DNA of 64,000 nucleotides from Oceanihabitans sp. IOP_32 (GCF_009498295.1 NZ_CP040813.1:2487001-2551000); one strand, 5' to 3'; shown: positions 16,883 to 25,676, numbered from the stretch's first letter. Notes: generated by a model from the sequence alone, not told the origin. Numbers and translations are program-made.

Positions 16883-17524
16883 CTAGAGCAGTTGTTTTAA
16901 CATGTCTTTAATTTCACTAAGCATCATAGCAGTAGCACCCCAAACTACATGATTGCTTAAATGAAAAGCAGGAACCTCTACGTTTTTGCTGTATGATGCT
17001 GATACTGTTTTAGTTATAATGCTTTTGTCGTCTAGAAAATGTTGTAAATCGACTTCTATAATTGCTTCGACCTCTTTCTCTTCTTTTATAAATATTGGTG
17101 TGGTTTGTGATACTCCCATAAAAGGTTGCACGTAAAAATTGCTAGGTGGAATATAAATTTCCGACAATTGTTTTACCACTTTTATATGTTGTCTAGGGAC
17201 ACCAATTTCTTCAAATGTTTCTCTAACTGCGGCATCTTGCAAGGATTTGTCTGTGTTTTCTAATCGGCCACCAGGAAATCCAATTTGTGCCGAATGCACG
17301 CCTTTATAAGTTTTTCTTAAAATTAAAACTAAAGTAGTATCCTTGTTTGCATTTGGATAAAATAATGCCAAAACACCTGCTTTTTTGGCGTTTTTGGTGG
17401 CCTTTTTTTGTTGTTGTAGCAACTCCTGACGAAACGGGGGCACCATTTTAAATTGAGAAGCTTCGGCTGGAAGCTGTATATTTTCTATTTTTGAAATGGA
17501 TTTCAAAAAATCATCAAAATTCAT
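16883..17524 (-). CDS. NudL-like CoA diphosphatase (NUDIX)
   Basis: A 213-residue NUDIX hydrolase. The family signature of CoA pyrophosphatases is present: HSAQIGFPGGRLENTD (about 77-92) followed by AAVRETFEEIGV (98-109), where R101-E102 and E105-E106 are the metal-binding core. The UPF0035/NudL spacing (GG-x3-NTD) matches better than generic MutT. It likely cleaves CoA or acyl-CoA into phosphopantetheine and ADP. Its start codon is only 5 bp from the divergent cyclophilin start, so its promoter must lie inside that gene or be unusually compact. Confidence 0.88.
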   Translation of the reverse strand: MNFDDFLKSISKIENIQLPAEASQFKMVPPFRQELLQQQKKATKNAKKAGVLALFYPNANKDTTLVLILRKTYKGVHSAQIGFPGGRLENTDKSLQDAAVRETFEEIGVPRQHIKVVKQLSEIYIPPSNFYVQPFMGVSQTTPIFIKEEKEVEAIIEVDLQHFLDDKSIITKTVSASYSKNVEVPAFHLSNHVVWGATAMMLSEIKDMLKQLL

Positions 17525-17529
17525 TCTAA

Positions 17530-18237
17530 ATGCGCTTTATATTTATTTTTTTGTTTGTAATGCTTTTTCTGAACTGTGAAGATAAACAATCTAAAAAGAA
17601 AATCATTACAGATACCACTGAAACAACTTCTGTTAAAAAAGAAAAAAAACCTATTATTTCAAACGAAAACAAGAGAAGATACCCAAAGTTAAACTCTAAA
17701 AATGCGATGTTTTTTTTTGAGGAATACGACAAGCAGCATAAGGAGAATAAAGTACGTCTGACAACTGATTTTGGCGCTATTGATATTTTACTATTTGAAG
17801 AAACTAAATTTCACAGAGCCAATTTTATTTTCTTAACAAAGCAGGGGTATTTTAAAGATACTCAGTTTTATCGTGCGATTGATAATTTTATCATTCAAGG
17901 TGGTAATAGTGACGATAAGAAAACAGGAAAAAAACGTTTTGATATCGGGAAGTATTTGTTGCCAAACGATACAAAACGTGGGTTTAAGCATGATAGAGGT
18001 GTCGTTTCAATGCCTAGCAGTGATATTGATAACCCTCATAAATTAGCCTCGCCCTATGAGTTTTTTATTGTGCAACAACGTGGTGGCGCTCATTTTTTAA
18101 ATGGCGATTACACCATTTTTGGTAAAGTGATAAGAGGTATGGATGTGGTTGATAAAATCGCTGCAGTAGAGACCGATGAGGCCGACTGGCCGCTTCGCAA
18201 TGTTTATATTCGCAATGCCGAGATAATTGACGAATAA
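17530..18237 (+). CDS. Cyclophilin-type peptidylprolyl isomerase lipoprotein
   Basis: A 235-residue protein with a lipoprotein signal peptide (MRFIFIFLFVMLFLNC, lipidated C16), a charged linker to about 60 and a cyclophilin domain. The domain shows FHRANFIFLTKQGYF, DTQFYRAIDNFIIQGG, a VVSMP strand and FFIVQQRGGAHFLNGDYTIFGKVI. The catalytic arginine of FxRxxxxFxxQGG is R116 in FYRAIDNFIIQGG, so activity is plausible. It is predicted to assist folding of envelope proteins in the periplasm. It starts 5 bp from the divergent NUDIX gene. Confidence 0.92.
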   Translation: MRFIFIFLFVMLFLNCEDKQSKKKIITDTTETTSVKKEKKPIISNENKRRYPKLNSKNAMFFFEEYDKQHKENKVRLTTDFGAIDILLFEETKFHRANFIFLTKQGYFKDTQFYRAIDNFIIQGGNSDDKKTGKKRFDIGKYLLPNDTKRGFKHDRGVVSMPSSDIDNPHKLASPYEFFIVQQRGGAHFLNGDYTIFGKVIRGMDVVDKIAAVETDEADWPLRNVYIRNAEIIDE

Positions 18238-18396
18238 GAATTTTTGGCAACCTAATAAACTACTTTTGTTTTCAAAATTCATTTTTCTGTTAAACCTATT
18301 GGCGTTTTAATAGCAAAAACATAGGCTTTTAACATAAAATTACAAAATTGATCTTTTTAATTTGATAACTTTCGCATCTTAAAATCTAACCCTAAA

Positions 18397-20556
18397 ATGA
18401 AAACACAAAAATTAATTAAGCCTTTGGCAATTTGCATGATTTTATCTGTAATTAGCTGTAAAGACGAGGCAAAAAAGGATTCGGAAAACGATCTTTTAGC
18501 AAGTAACAATAATGTATTGCTTCAAGAATGGACAGGACCTTACGATGGTGTTCCAGCATTCGATAAAATGAATGTTAACGACATTAAAGAAGCCGTAGAA
18601 ATTGGTATGGCTTTAAGCTTGGAAGATATCGATGCGATTGCAAACAATGCAGAAGCACCTACTTTCGAGAATACCATTGTAGAAATGGAACGTTCTGGAA
18701 AAGAACTCGATCGCGTGCTAACCTACTACGGTATTTTAAGCAGTAATATGAGTTCTCCAGAATTTCGAAAAGTGCGTGGTGAACTGGCTCCCAAACTTTC
18801 TGAATACAGTTCGAAAATTTCTCAAAACGAAAAATTATTTGAGCGTATCAAAACAGTTTATCAAGCTTCAAAAGATACACCTTTAGAAGCAGACCAACAG
18901 CGTGTGGTAGATTTGGTTTACAAACGTTTTGAGATGAATGGTGCAAATCTTGACGCTGAAAAAAAGAAACGTTATGCCGAAATAAACAAAGAACTATCTA
19001 GTCTTTATAACGATTTTTCTAACAACGTATTACACGACGAAGAAAACTATGTAACTTATTTAACCAAAGATCAATTAGGTGGTTTAAGTGATGGTTTTAT
19101 CAAATCGGCCGCAAAAATTGCTAGTGATAAAGGTCAAGAAGGTAAATATGCCATTACCAATACGCGTTCTTCCATGGATCCGTTTTTAACCTATTCTACA
19201 GAGCGTGAATTACGTGAACAAGTTTGGAGAAACTACTATTCTCGTGGCGATAATAACGACGAGTATGATAATAAAGATATTATAGCCGAAATATTAAAAC
19301 TTCGTAAAGAACGTGTGGGCTTGTTAGGTTACAATAATTATGCAGAATGGCGATTACAAGACCGCATGGCTAAAAATCCAGAAAACGCTATGGCTTTAAT
19401 GGATGCTGTTTGGCCAGCAGCTATTGCTCGTGTAAAAGAGGAAGTTGCAGACATGCAAGCTTTAGCTAGTGAATTGGGTGATGATCTCAGCATTAAGCCT
19501 TGGGATTATAGGTATTATGCCGAAAAAGTTCGTCAAGCGAAATACGATTTAGATAGTGAGGAGGTTAAACAATACTTGCAATTAGATAAATTAACCGATG
19601 CTTTGTTTTATACTGCCGATCGTATTTTTAATTATAAATTCACCCCAGTAAAAGAAGGTAGTGTACCAGTATTCCATCCAGATGTGAAGGTTTGGGAAGT
19701 AACCGATAAAGATTCTGGAGCACATGTTGGACTGTGGTACCTAGATCCGTTTGCACGCGAAGGAAAACGTTCTGGAGCTTGGGCAACCACTTATAGAAGT
19801 CATACAACTTTTGATGGTAAAACAAATGTCTTGGCATCAAACAATTCTAACTTTGTAAAAGCGGCACCAGGAGAACCTGTTTTAGTATCTTGGGACGATG
19901 CCACTACGTTTTTCCACGAATTTGGTCACGCTTTACACTTTTATTCATCAAATGTTAAATACCCAACTTTAAATGGAGGGGTTCGCGACTATACCGAGTT
20001 TCAAAGTCAATTGTTAGAGCGTTGGTTGTCTACAGACGAGGTGATTAATAAATTTTTAGTTCATCATGAAACAGGGGAGCCAATGCCTGCAGATTTAGTG
20101 GCTAAAATTAAGAAAGCCGCTACCTTTAATCAAGGATTTGCCACTACAGAATATTTGGCATCTGCGATAATGGATATGAAATTACACCTAGCAGATCCAA
20201 CAAATATTGATGTTGGTACATTCGAACGCGAAACTTTGGCGCAATTAAAGATGCCTGAAGAACTACCAATGCGACACAGAACACCGCATTTTGGTCATGT
20301 TTTTGCTGGAGAAGGGTATGCAACAGCCTATTACGGATATATGTGGGCCGATGTTTTAACAAGCGATGCCTCTGAAGCCTTTAGAGAGGCACCAGGCGGT
20401 TTTTATGACAAAGAACTAGCAGATAAATTAGTGAAGTATTTGTTCGCACCTAGAAATGCTATGGATCCTGCAGATGCCTTTAGAAAATTTAGAGGACGCG
20501 ATGCTAAAATTGAAGCTTTACTTAGAGATAGAGGATTTCTAGCTACAAACAACTAG
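18397..20556 (+). CDS. M3-family metallopeptidase lipoprotein (Dcp type)
   Basis: A 719-residue protein with lipobox SVISC (C21). The zinc site is HEFGH (H507, E508, H511), with the third ligand E534 in YTEFQSQ. The GLWYLDPFAREGKRSGAW and GHVFAGEGYATAYYGYMWADV blocks match peptidyl-dipeptidase Dcp, which removes C-terminal dipeptides. Length fits the family. As a lipoprotein it acts in the periplasm, unlike cytoplasmic oligopeptidase A. A possible -7 element TAACTTTC lies near 18366. A clean terminator follows. Confidence 0.95.
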   Translation: MKTQKLIKPLAICMILSVISCKDEAKKDSENDLLASNNNVLLQEWTGPYDGVPAFDKMNVNDIKEAVEIGMALSLEDIDAIANNAEAPTFENTIVEMERSGKELDRVLTYYGILSSNMSSPEFRKVRGELAPKLSEYSSKISQNEKLFERIKTVYQASKDTPLEADQQRVVDLVYKRFEMNGANLDAEKKKRYAEINKELSSLYNDFSNNVLHDEENYVTYLTKDQLGGLSDGFIKSAAKIASDKGQEGKYAITNTRSSMDPFLTYSTERELREQVWRNYYSRGDNNDEYDNKDIIAEILKLRKERVGLLGYNNYAEWRLQDRMAKNPENAMALMDAVWPAAIARVKEEVADMQALASELGDDLSIKPWDYRYYAEKVRQAKYDLDSEEVKQYLQLDKLTDALFYTADRIFNYKFTPVKEGSVPVFHPDVKVWEVTDKDSGAHVGLWYLDPFAREGKRSGAWATTYRSHTTFDGKTNVLASNNSNFVKAAPGEPVLVSWDDATTFFHEFGHALHFYSSNVKYPTLNGGVRDYTEFQSQLLERWLSTDEVINKFLVHHETGEPMPADLVAKIKKAATFNQGFATTEYLASAIMDMKLHLADPTNIDVGTFERETLAQLKMPEELPMRHRTPHFGHVFAGEGYATAYYGYMWADVLTSDASEAFREAPGGFYDKELADKLVKYLFAPRNAMDPADAFRKFRGRDAKIEALLRDRGFLATNN

Positions 20557-20581
20557 AAACTATTATTTTACACAAAGCGAT

Positions 20582-20613
20582 AAAAGCCATACGATTTTGT
20601 ATGGCTTTTGTTG
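20582..20613 (+). terminator. Intrinsic terminator after the M3 peptidase
   Basis: Perfect 11-bp arms AAAAGCCATAC (20582-20592) and GTATGGCTTTT (20599-20609) around GATTTT, followed by a T-rich tract. Confidence 0.88.
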
Positions 20614-20666
20614 TTTTACAAGCTAACAATTTGGTCCTTAAATTAGTTTTGGTTTTAGGGGTAAAG

Positions 20667-20710
20667 CTGATATTTATCAGTGCGTAGGTCTAAAACAGAT
20701 GCTATATTTG
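20667..20710 (+). promoter_or_regulatory. FNR-like box and -7 element of hpf
   Basis: CTGATATTTATCAG (20667-20680) is a 14-bp dyad with core TGAT-N4-ATCA. A perfect -7 element TATATTTG is at 20703-20710 and no TTTG is present at -33. The dyad centre is 29.5 bp upstream of the -7 start, so about -41 from the expected transcription start: the class II activator position. The same spacing recurs at tonB, ccoI and nrdJ. Confidence 0.55.
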
Positions 20711-20734
20711 AATATAATATAAAACCTAAGAATT

Positions 20735-21046
20735 ATGAACTATACAGAGAATTTTGAAGGGATAAAGATAGATGTTCAAGCAGTCGATATTACCATAAGT
20801 GAAACCGTGCAACAAGAAGTTAGAGAGATTATTAGTAGACTAAAAAGAAATATTTCTGATGTAAATTTTGTAGATGTTTACTTTAGAGATAGCAAGGCAA
20901 AATCGACAAAAGCTAAAGAGGTAGGTATGAGATTTGGTATCCCTGGTAGAGATGCTTATGCATCCGATTCTGGAGACAATTGGATGGAACTCCTTAGTAA
21001 TGTAGAAGAAAAACTTCGTCGCCAACTTGCAAAAGCATATCGGTAA
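20735..21046 (+). CDS. hpf: Ribosome hibernation promoting factor (short form)
   Basis: A 103-residue HPF/RaiA-type protein with the beta-alpha-beta-beta-beta-alpha pattern: FEGIKIDVQAVDITIS, a helix ETVQQEVREIISRLKR, then VNFVDVYFRDS and a C-terminal NVEEKLRRQLAKAYR helix. It lacks the C-terminal dimerisation domain of long HPF, so it would act with a partner or as a short form that blocks the decoding centre of idle ribosomes. The promoter carries an FNR-like box, and a strong terminator follows, so it is a single-gene unit probably switched on at low oxygen. Confidence 0.88.
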   Translation: MNYTENFEGIKIDVQAVDITISETVQQEVREIISRLKRNISDVNFVDVYFRDSKAKSTKAKEVGMRFGIPGRDAYASDSGDNWMELLSNVEEKLRRQLAKAYR

Positions 21047-21112
21047 TAATTTGGTTTAATGCTGTATTTTACTCCAAACAAGTCGTCGAGACTATTTCAT
21101 TTCCAATCAATT

Positions 21113-21164
21113 AAAAGATGTTCTATAAGAAGTTAATCCAGTTCTTATAGAACATCTTTTTTTA
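21113..21164 (+). terminator. Intrinsic terminator after hpf
   Basis: 19-bp arms (21113-21131 and 21142-21160, core GATGTTCTATAAG) around a 10-nt loop, followed by T run. One of the strongest hairpins in the window. Confidence 0.92.
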
Positions 21165-21275
21165 TAAATCATTTAAGGAGATAATATTAGTCGGAATTAG
21201 ATTAACAAATGTAGTGGACGCGTAATTTAAAGGAGATGATACTTTTTAAATATGCTTTAAAAGAGATATTTTAAA

Positions 21276-21911
21276 TTACGACTCTATTTTTTTAAGCGCT
21301 TTGTAATTGGCGTTTAGACGCTTTAAAAGCAATCCATAAATAAGTTTGTAAAACAATTTTATAACGGCCAAAAGGATGAATAAAAGCAGAATCATAAAAA
21401 ATACAAATACTAATATCATAGTTTCCTTACCAGCACCTGTGGTTTGCACGTTATCAAACAATATTTTTGAAGGATCGTTGTTTATAGTATGTATTATTTG
21501 AGCTATGGTGACAATAAAAACCAAAGCCAGATTGTAAATAACGTAGTATTTAATAATTTTTCGTGTTTTTAAGATGTTCTGCATCAGTGTTTTCACATTA
21601 TCGGTTACAGATATGGCTCTGTAGGTTTTAAAAAGTAGATATATAAAAAGCAAAATAACCGCATAACTAAAAATTTCTAATACTAAGTAAGCTTGCTCGC
21701 TAAAAGAATCTATATTTTCATCATAAGCAAAAAATGGAAGGTTGTTTAGAACAATCCAAAACACAAGTTCTGCAATACTGATATAAAATAAAGTCTTTAC
21801 TATAGAAGACGATTTTTTATGCAGCATAGCATAAATATCTTTAGCCGAAAATTGTTTATCTCCAGGCTGTGATTTATTCCAATCTTTTTTTAATAAATCT
21901 AAGTTATCCAT
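21276..21911 (-). CDS. Membrane protein paired with ECF sigma factor
   Basis: A 211-residue protein with a cytoplasmic N-terminus (LDLLKKDWNKSQPG and FSAKDIYAMLHKKSS) and four hydrophobic segments (about 37-60, 76-98, 117-140, 168-193). It begins 4 bp after the sigma factor stop codon, so it is translationally linked. Position and the short cytoplasmic head before membrane helices suggest an anti-sigma or sigma-partner role, but no zinc-binding anti-sigma motif (HxxxCxxC) is present. I do not recognise a named family. Confidence 0.78.
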   Translation of the reverse strand: MDNLDLLKKDWNKSQPGDKQFSAKDIYAMLHKKSSSIVKTLFYISIAELVFWIVLNNLPFFAYDENIDSFSEQAYLVLEIFSYAVILLFIYLLFKTYRAISVTDNVKTLMQNILKTRKIIKYYVIYNLALVFIVTIAQIIHTINNDPSKILFDNVQTTGAGKETMILVFVFFMILLLFILLAVIKLFYKLIYGLLLKRLNANYKALKKIES

Positions 21912-21915
21912 GGTA

Positions 21916-22410
21916 TTACGGATTTAGTAGGGTTTTAAGCTTGGCTTTAGTTCTATTCATTTTTACGCGTGCATTTACTTCACTTATGCCTAGAGTATCA
22001 CTAATTTCCTTGTAATTTTTATCTTCTAAGTACAATAAAACCAATGCTTTTTCTATATCATTTAACTGATATATGGCTTGGTAGAGCGCCTTTAATTGCT
22101 GCTCTTCGGTATCGTCATAATCCTCTTGTTTTATTTTAAATTCAACATCTCCAAAATCTTGAGTGTTTATACGTCGTTTAGATTTTCTATAAAGGGTAAT
22201 GGCTGTATTTAAAGCCACACGATACATCCACGTGCTAAACTTTGCATCGCCACGAAATTTAGGATAGGCCTTCCATAGCTGTATAGTTATCTCTTGAAAT
22301 AAATCGTTGTGAGCATCGTAATTGTTGGTGTACAACCTACAAACTTTGTGTACAATGTTCTGATGCTTTTCCAACAACTCTACAAAACTATGTTTAAGGG
22401 CGTTATTCAA
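21916..22410 (-). CDS. ECF-type RNA polymerase sigma factor
   Basis: A 164-residue sigma-70 family protein. Region 2 shows NDLFQEITIQLWKAYPKFRG and FSTWMYRVALNTAI; region 4 shows LNDIEKALVLLYLEDKNYKEISDTLGISEVNARVKMNRTKAKL, a clear helix-turn-helix. The start is a TTG at 22410: an in-frame TAA lies four codons upstream and no ATG follows until region 2. It forms an operon with the membrane protein just downstream, the likely regulator of its activity. Targets cannot be read from the window. Confidence 0.92.
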   Translation of the reverse strand: MNNALKHSFVELLEKHQNIVHKVCRLYTNNYDAHNDLFQEITIQLWKAYPKFRGDAKFSTWMYRVALNTAITLYRKSKRRINTQDFGDVEFKIKQEDYDDTEEQQLKALYQAIYQLNDIEKALVLLYLEDKNYKEISDTLGISEVNARVKMNRTKAKLKTLLNP

Positions 22411-22547
22411 TTTTACAGTTTAGTTACAAGGTTAGTATCACACAAATTAAAATTGTTACAGGAATTTAAAACAATATTTTATTCTCGTTGGAGGCATCAC
22501 AAAAATAGATGATTTTATTATTAATACTTGCGCAGCATGAGCTATTA

Positions 22548-22804
22548 ATACCAATTTAGTTTTGAAATGTCGTATTATTAATTTGAATTATTTTTTGTTC
22601 AGATGAGATAGAAATCGAAGATTCATGAACTCTTTATTTTACTATAATATGGGCGTGAGCTAAAATTAAAGCATAGCCTGAGTTATGGTTTTATTTTATA
22701 CCGAAATATGAGCGAAAAAGAACTGCGAAGCACATCACGAACACCTAAAATAGAAAAGTGTGAGTAAACAAATTATATGCGGCATGACATGGCTAATTTG
22801 GTAT
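22548..22804. mobile_element. MITE-like inverted-repeat element, copy 1
   Basis: A 257-bp non-coding element with imperfect terminal inverted repeats: ATACCAATTTAG at the left and CTAATTTGGTAT at the right, and pairing that extends inward about 45 bp (AAATGTCGTAT against ATGCGGCATGACA). If the ends are TACC and GGTA, a 3-bp TAA flanks both sides, a candidate target duplication. A diverged, shorter copy lies at 45836-46036. No ORF. The remainder of this 679-bp gap (22411-23089) holds the sigma promoter region and the tonB control site. Confidence 0.6.
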
Positions 22805-23021
22805 AAATTAGTCTCCATACTGGACATGTCGAAATTATGCAGGATTAAAACATCTCATTTTTTTGCTTAAAAGATAACCATAAGCACAAATATTTACAGG
22901 ATTTATGTTGTCGAAATCGCCAATAATTTAGTGTTTTAAACGTGTTTTTAAGAAGGAGATTATTTATTCAGCACTCTGTTTATAAGGTGTTTAGCTGGTG
23001 TGATAGCCAGATGGATTAGAC

Positions 23022-23065
23022 ATGATATATATCATTTTATTTTGTTTGAGTTATTAGTAATTTAA
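23022..23065 (+). promoter_or_regulatory. FNR-like box upstream of tonB
   Basis: ATGATATATATCAT (23022-23035) is a perfect 14-bp palindrome. TAATTTAA at 23058-23065 matches four of six -7 consensus bases and starts 29.5 bp from the dyad centre, the same spacing as in hpf, ccoI and nrdJ. Confidence 0.42.
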
Positions 23066-23089
23066 AGTCCAGTTTAAATACTTCAAGTC

Positions 23090-23815
23090 ATGAAACCAAA
23101 GAAAAATCCCGAATTAGAAATAGGACGCAATAGTAGTTTATATTTTGCGATAGGTTTAAATATTATGTTGTTTTTAACTTGGCAAGCTCTAGAATTTAAA
23201 ACTTTTGATAAGGATATTTTCGCTGTTGAAGTATTGGAAGTTGAAGAAGAGCTTGAAGAAGAAATCCCACTTTTAAGCATTACGCCACCACCACCGCCTG
23301 CTCCGCCACCAACAGTAGTACAAGAAACAATTACTATTGTTGAAGATATTGAAGAGATAGAAGAAACTATAATTGAAAGTACAGAAGCCAACCAAAGTGA
23401 AGCGCTAGAAGAGCGCATTGTTGAGGTTAGCGATGTCGCTGTAGAAGAAGTCGAAGAAGAGGTCGAGGTACCGTTTGCTGCTATTGAAGATGTGCCCATT
23501 TATCCTGGGTGTGAGGGTTTGAGCAGAGCTGAAATGAAAGACTGTTTTCAGAAAAAAGTACAAGCTCATGTGGTTAAAAATTTTAAATACCCAGAAGTGG
23601 CAGTAGATTTAGGAATTCAAGGTCGTGTCTCTGTGTTATTTGTTATCGACGCAGATGGCTATACAACTCGAATAAGATCAAGAGGACCAGATAAAAGCCT
23701 TGAAAAAGAAGCCGAACGTATTATTAGTTTGCTGCCTCAAATGACACCGGGAAAACAACGCGGCAAAGCCGTAAAAGTAAGTTACGCCATCCCTATATTT
23801 TTCAAGCTTGAGTAA
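23090..23815 (+). CDS. TonB energy transducer
   Basis: A 241-residue TonB protein: a basic N-terminus, one membrane anchor (about 16-34), an acidic and proline-rich periplasmic spacer with PPPPPAPPP (about 66-74) and long glutamate-rich segments, and a C-terminal TonB domain (about 155-241) with FKYPEVAVDLGIQGRVSVLFVID. It transmits proton-motive force from ExbB/ExbD to outer-membrane receptors; the receptor at 57.5 kb is one possible client. The exb genes are not nearby, so this is one of several TonB paralogues. An FNR-like palindrome stands 55 bp upstream of the start. Confidence 0.93.
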   Translation: MKPKKNPELEIGRNSSLYFAIGLNIMLFLTWQALEFKTFDKDIFAVEVLEVEEELEEEIPLLSITPPPPPAPPPTVVQETITIVEDIEEIEETIIESTEANQSEALEERIVEVSDVAVEEVEEEVEVPFAAIEDVPIYPGCEGLSRAEMKDCFQKKVQAHVVKNFKYPEVAVDLGIQGRVSVLFVIDADGYTTRIRSRGPDKSLEKEAERIISLLPQMTPGKQRGKAVKVSYAIPIFFKLE

Positions 23816-24089
23816 GCTTTTAAACTAATATTATTTTCTTTAATTCTTAGTATATGGCTAGTGTCTAATTAACTAGTTTCGGTCTGAATTGTCAGATTTC
23901 GCACCTCGTAAAACAGTAGTCTAGATTCTGTATTCTAATTAAAAAAGATATGCGATTTGTAACATGTAAGTTCAAGTAAAATACATTTTTAACTTGTGGC
24001 CTCTAAAAAAAACAAATTAAATAGTAGATTTTAATGTCATATTAATACGTTCTGCACGATATTTGTTTTCTAATAAAAAAATAGTAATC

Positions 24090-24518
24090 ATGAAAAGACT
24101 AACTCTCATACTAAGTTTGTTTTTTATTCATATAACCGATACTTTTTCGCAAGCTGAAAGCCCAGAAAACGAAATTATTGTAAATATTTCAAACTTTAAA
24201 AGTAATAAAGGTCAGGCTCTTATTGGGCTGTATAATAAAAAAGAGAACTTTTTAAAAACCCGTTTTAAATCGTTTCAGGTTAAAATTGAAAATAATAGTT
24301 GTACAGTTGTTTTTAGTGATATTCCAAATGGTACGTATGCGGTTTCTATGTTTCATGACGAGAATGAGAACGGTAAAATAGATACTAATTTTCTTGGAGT
24401 TCCTAAAGAAGATTACGGCTGCTCGAACAATGCCAAGGGTGTTATGGGACCCCCGAAATGGGAGGATGCTAAATTTGAAATTAATAACGAAACCATCACA
24501 CAAAACATTAGCCTATAA
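24090..24518 (+). CDS. DUF2141 secreted protein
   Basis: A 142-residue protein from the ATG at 24090; a TTG further upstream (24063) is not needed because MKRLTLILSLFFIHITDTFSQA is a complete signal peptide. The mature part has the DUF2141 pattern: IIVNISNFKSNKGQALIGLYN, DIPNGTYAVSMFHDENENGKIDTNFLGVPKEDYG and a C-terminal KFEI strand. DUF2141 proteins are small periplasmic or outer-membrane-associated beta-sandwiches, sometimes with a calcium-like DENENGKID loop as here. Function unknown. Confidence 0.9.
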   Translation: MKRLTLILSLFFIHITDTFSQAESPENEIIVNISNFKSNKGQALIGLYNKKENFLKTRFKSFQVKIENNSCTVVFSDIPNGTYAVSMFHDENENGKIDTNFLGVPKEDYGCSNNAKGVMGPPKWEDAKFEINNETITQNISL

Positions 24519-24680
24519 AACCAATAAATATTAAAGCTGTAGTAAATGTAATTTTTAGGAGATCACAATACATCGATTTTTTGATAATTTGTATCATAAT
24601 TTATGCCTTAGATTATTACAGTGTTTTTAATTCGTGATACTTCAAAATAAGGAGAGCAGTCTTTTTCCTAAAAACACAAA

Positions 24681-25676
24681 TTATTGGTTCTTAATAAAAC
24701 GCCTAACTGCAACCCATTGCTTCAACATATCTCTGGCGTCTTGTGCAGGGTAACCCAAAACGGTTTGTCCTGCTTTTACATTGTTCATAACCCCAGATCC
24801 AGCTCCAACTGTTGCACCAGATTCTATGGTGGTATGGTCTTTAATAGAGGCGCTCCCGCCAATAATCACACCATCGCCTAAAGTTACAGAACCAGCGAGC
24901 CCGCTATGTCCTGCCATAACACAAAAACGCCCCATAACGCTATTATGTGCTATTTGTACCAGATTATCAATTTTACAACCATCTCCAATTATGGTAGAGC
25001 CATACTTTGCTCTATCTACACACGAGTTTGCACCAATTTCTACGTAATGACCAATAACAACATTGCCTATTTGTGGTATTTTAACCAGACCTTGGCCATC
25101 GTCACTTGGTCGGTATCCAAAGCCGTCGGCTCCAATACTTACATTGGTATGAAAAACACAATGACTGCCAATAATAGAGCGTTCTCGAATTACAGTGCCA
25201 GACCATAAGGTGGTCTTATCACCAATAATAGTCTCATCAAATACACAAACATTGGGGTATAAAACAACACCGTTTCCTAAAATAACATCTTTACCAACAT
25301 AGCAATTCGCGCCAATCTTAGAGCCGTTACCAATTTTAGCGGTGTGATGAATAACTGAAGTAGGATGAATCTCGGCTTCAAAATCTGGAGTTGGTGGATT
25401 AAATAATTCTAATACTTTGGCCATGGCTAAATCTGCGTTTTTCACTTTTATTAGTGCTCGATTTTCACCGGGTTCAACCGTTAAATTATTATCTATAATA
25501 GCTGCACAAGCTTTTGAGGCTGCCCAATATTTTACATATTTATTGCTGCCAATAAATGTAATATGATTGCTGGATGCATTTTGTAATTGCTCGGGGCCTT
25601 CGATTGGTTTATTTGTATGGCCAATTAATTCGCCTTTTAAAATGTTGTTAATGTCGCTAATCGTGTAAGTTACCAT
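24681..25676 (-). CDS. lpxD: UDP-3-O-acylglucosamine N-acyltransferase (LpxD)
   Basis: About 331 residues from the ATG at 25676, which follows an A-rich leader; an ATG 21 bp upstream (25697) is possible too. The N-terminal uridine-binding domain (about 1-95) precedes a left-handed beta-helix of hexapeptide repeats (IGNGSKIGANCYVG, ILGNGVVLYPNV, VIGHYVEIGANSCVDRAKYG). The catalytic histidine is in NLVQIAHNSVMG. It adds the second acyl chain in lipid A synthesis in the cytoplasm. It stands alone, away from lpxC/lpxA, so it may be a second LpxD paralogue of the kind common in flavobacteria. Confidence 0.9.
   Translation of the reverse strand: MVTYTISDINNILKGELIGHTNKPIEGPEQLQNASSNHITFIGSNKYVKYWAASKACAAIIDNNLTVEPGENRALIKVKNADLAMAKVLELFNPPTPDFEAEIHPTSVIHHTAKIGNGSKIGANCYVGKDVILGNGVVLYPNVCVFDETIIGDKTTLWSGTVIRERSIIGSHCVFHTNVSIGADGFGYRPSDDGQGLVKIPQIGNVVIGHYVEIGANSCVDRAKYGSTIIGDGCKIDNLVQIAHNSVMGRFCVMAGHSGLAGSVTLGDGVIIGGSASIKDHTTIESGATVGAGSGVMNNVKAGQTVLGYPAQDARDMLKQWVAVRRFIKNQ

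Noticed and set aside
23083-23499. 138-codon serine/threonine-rich minus-strand ORF
   Set aside because: Antisense of the glutamate- and proline-rich TonB spacer; low complexity arises from the opposite strand.
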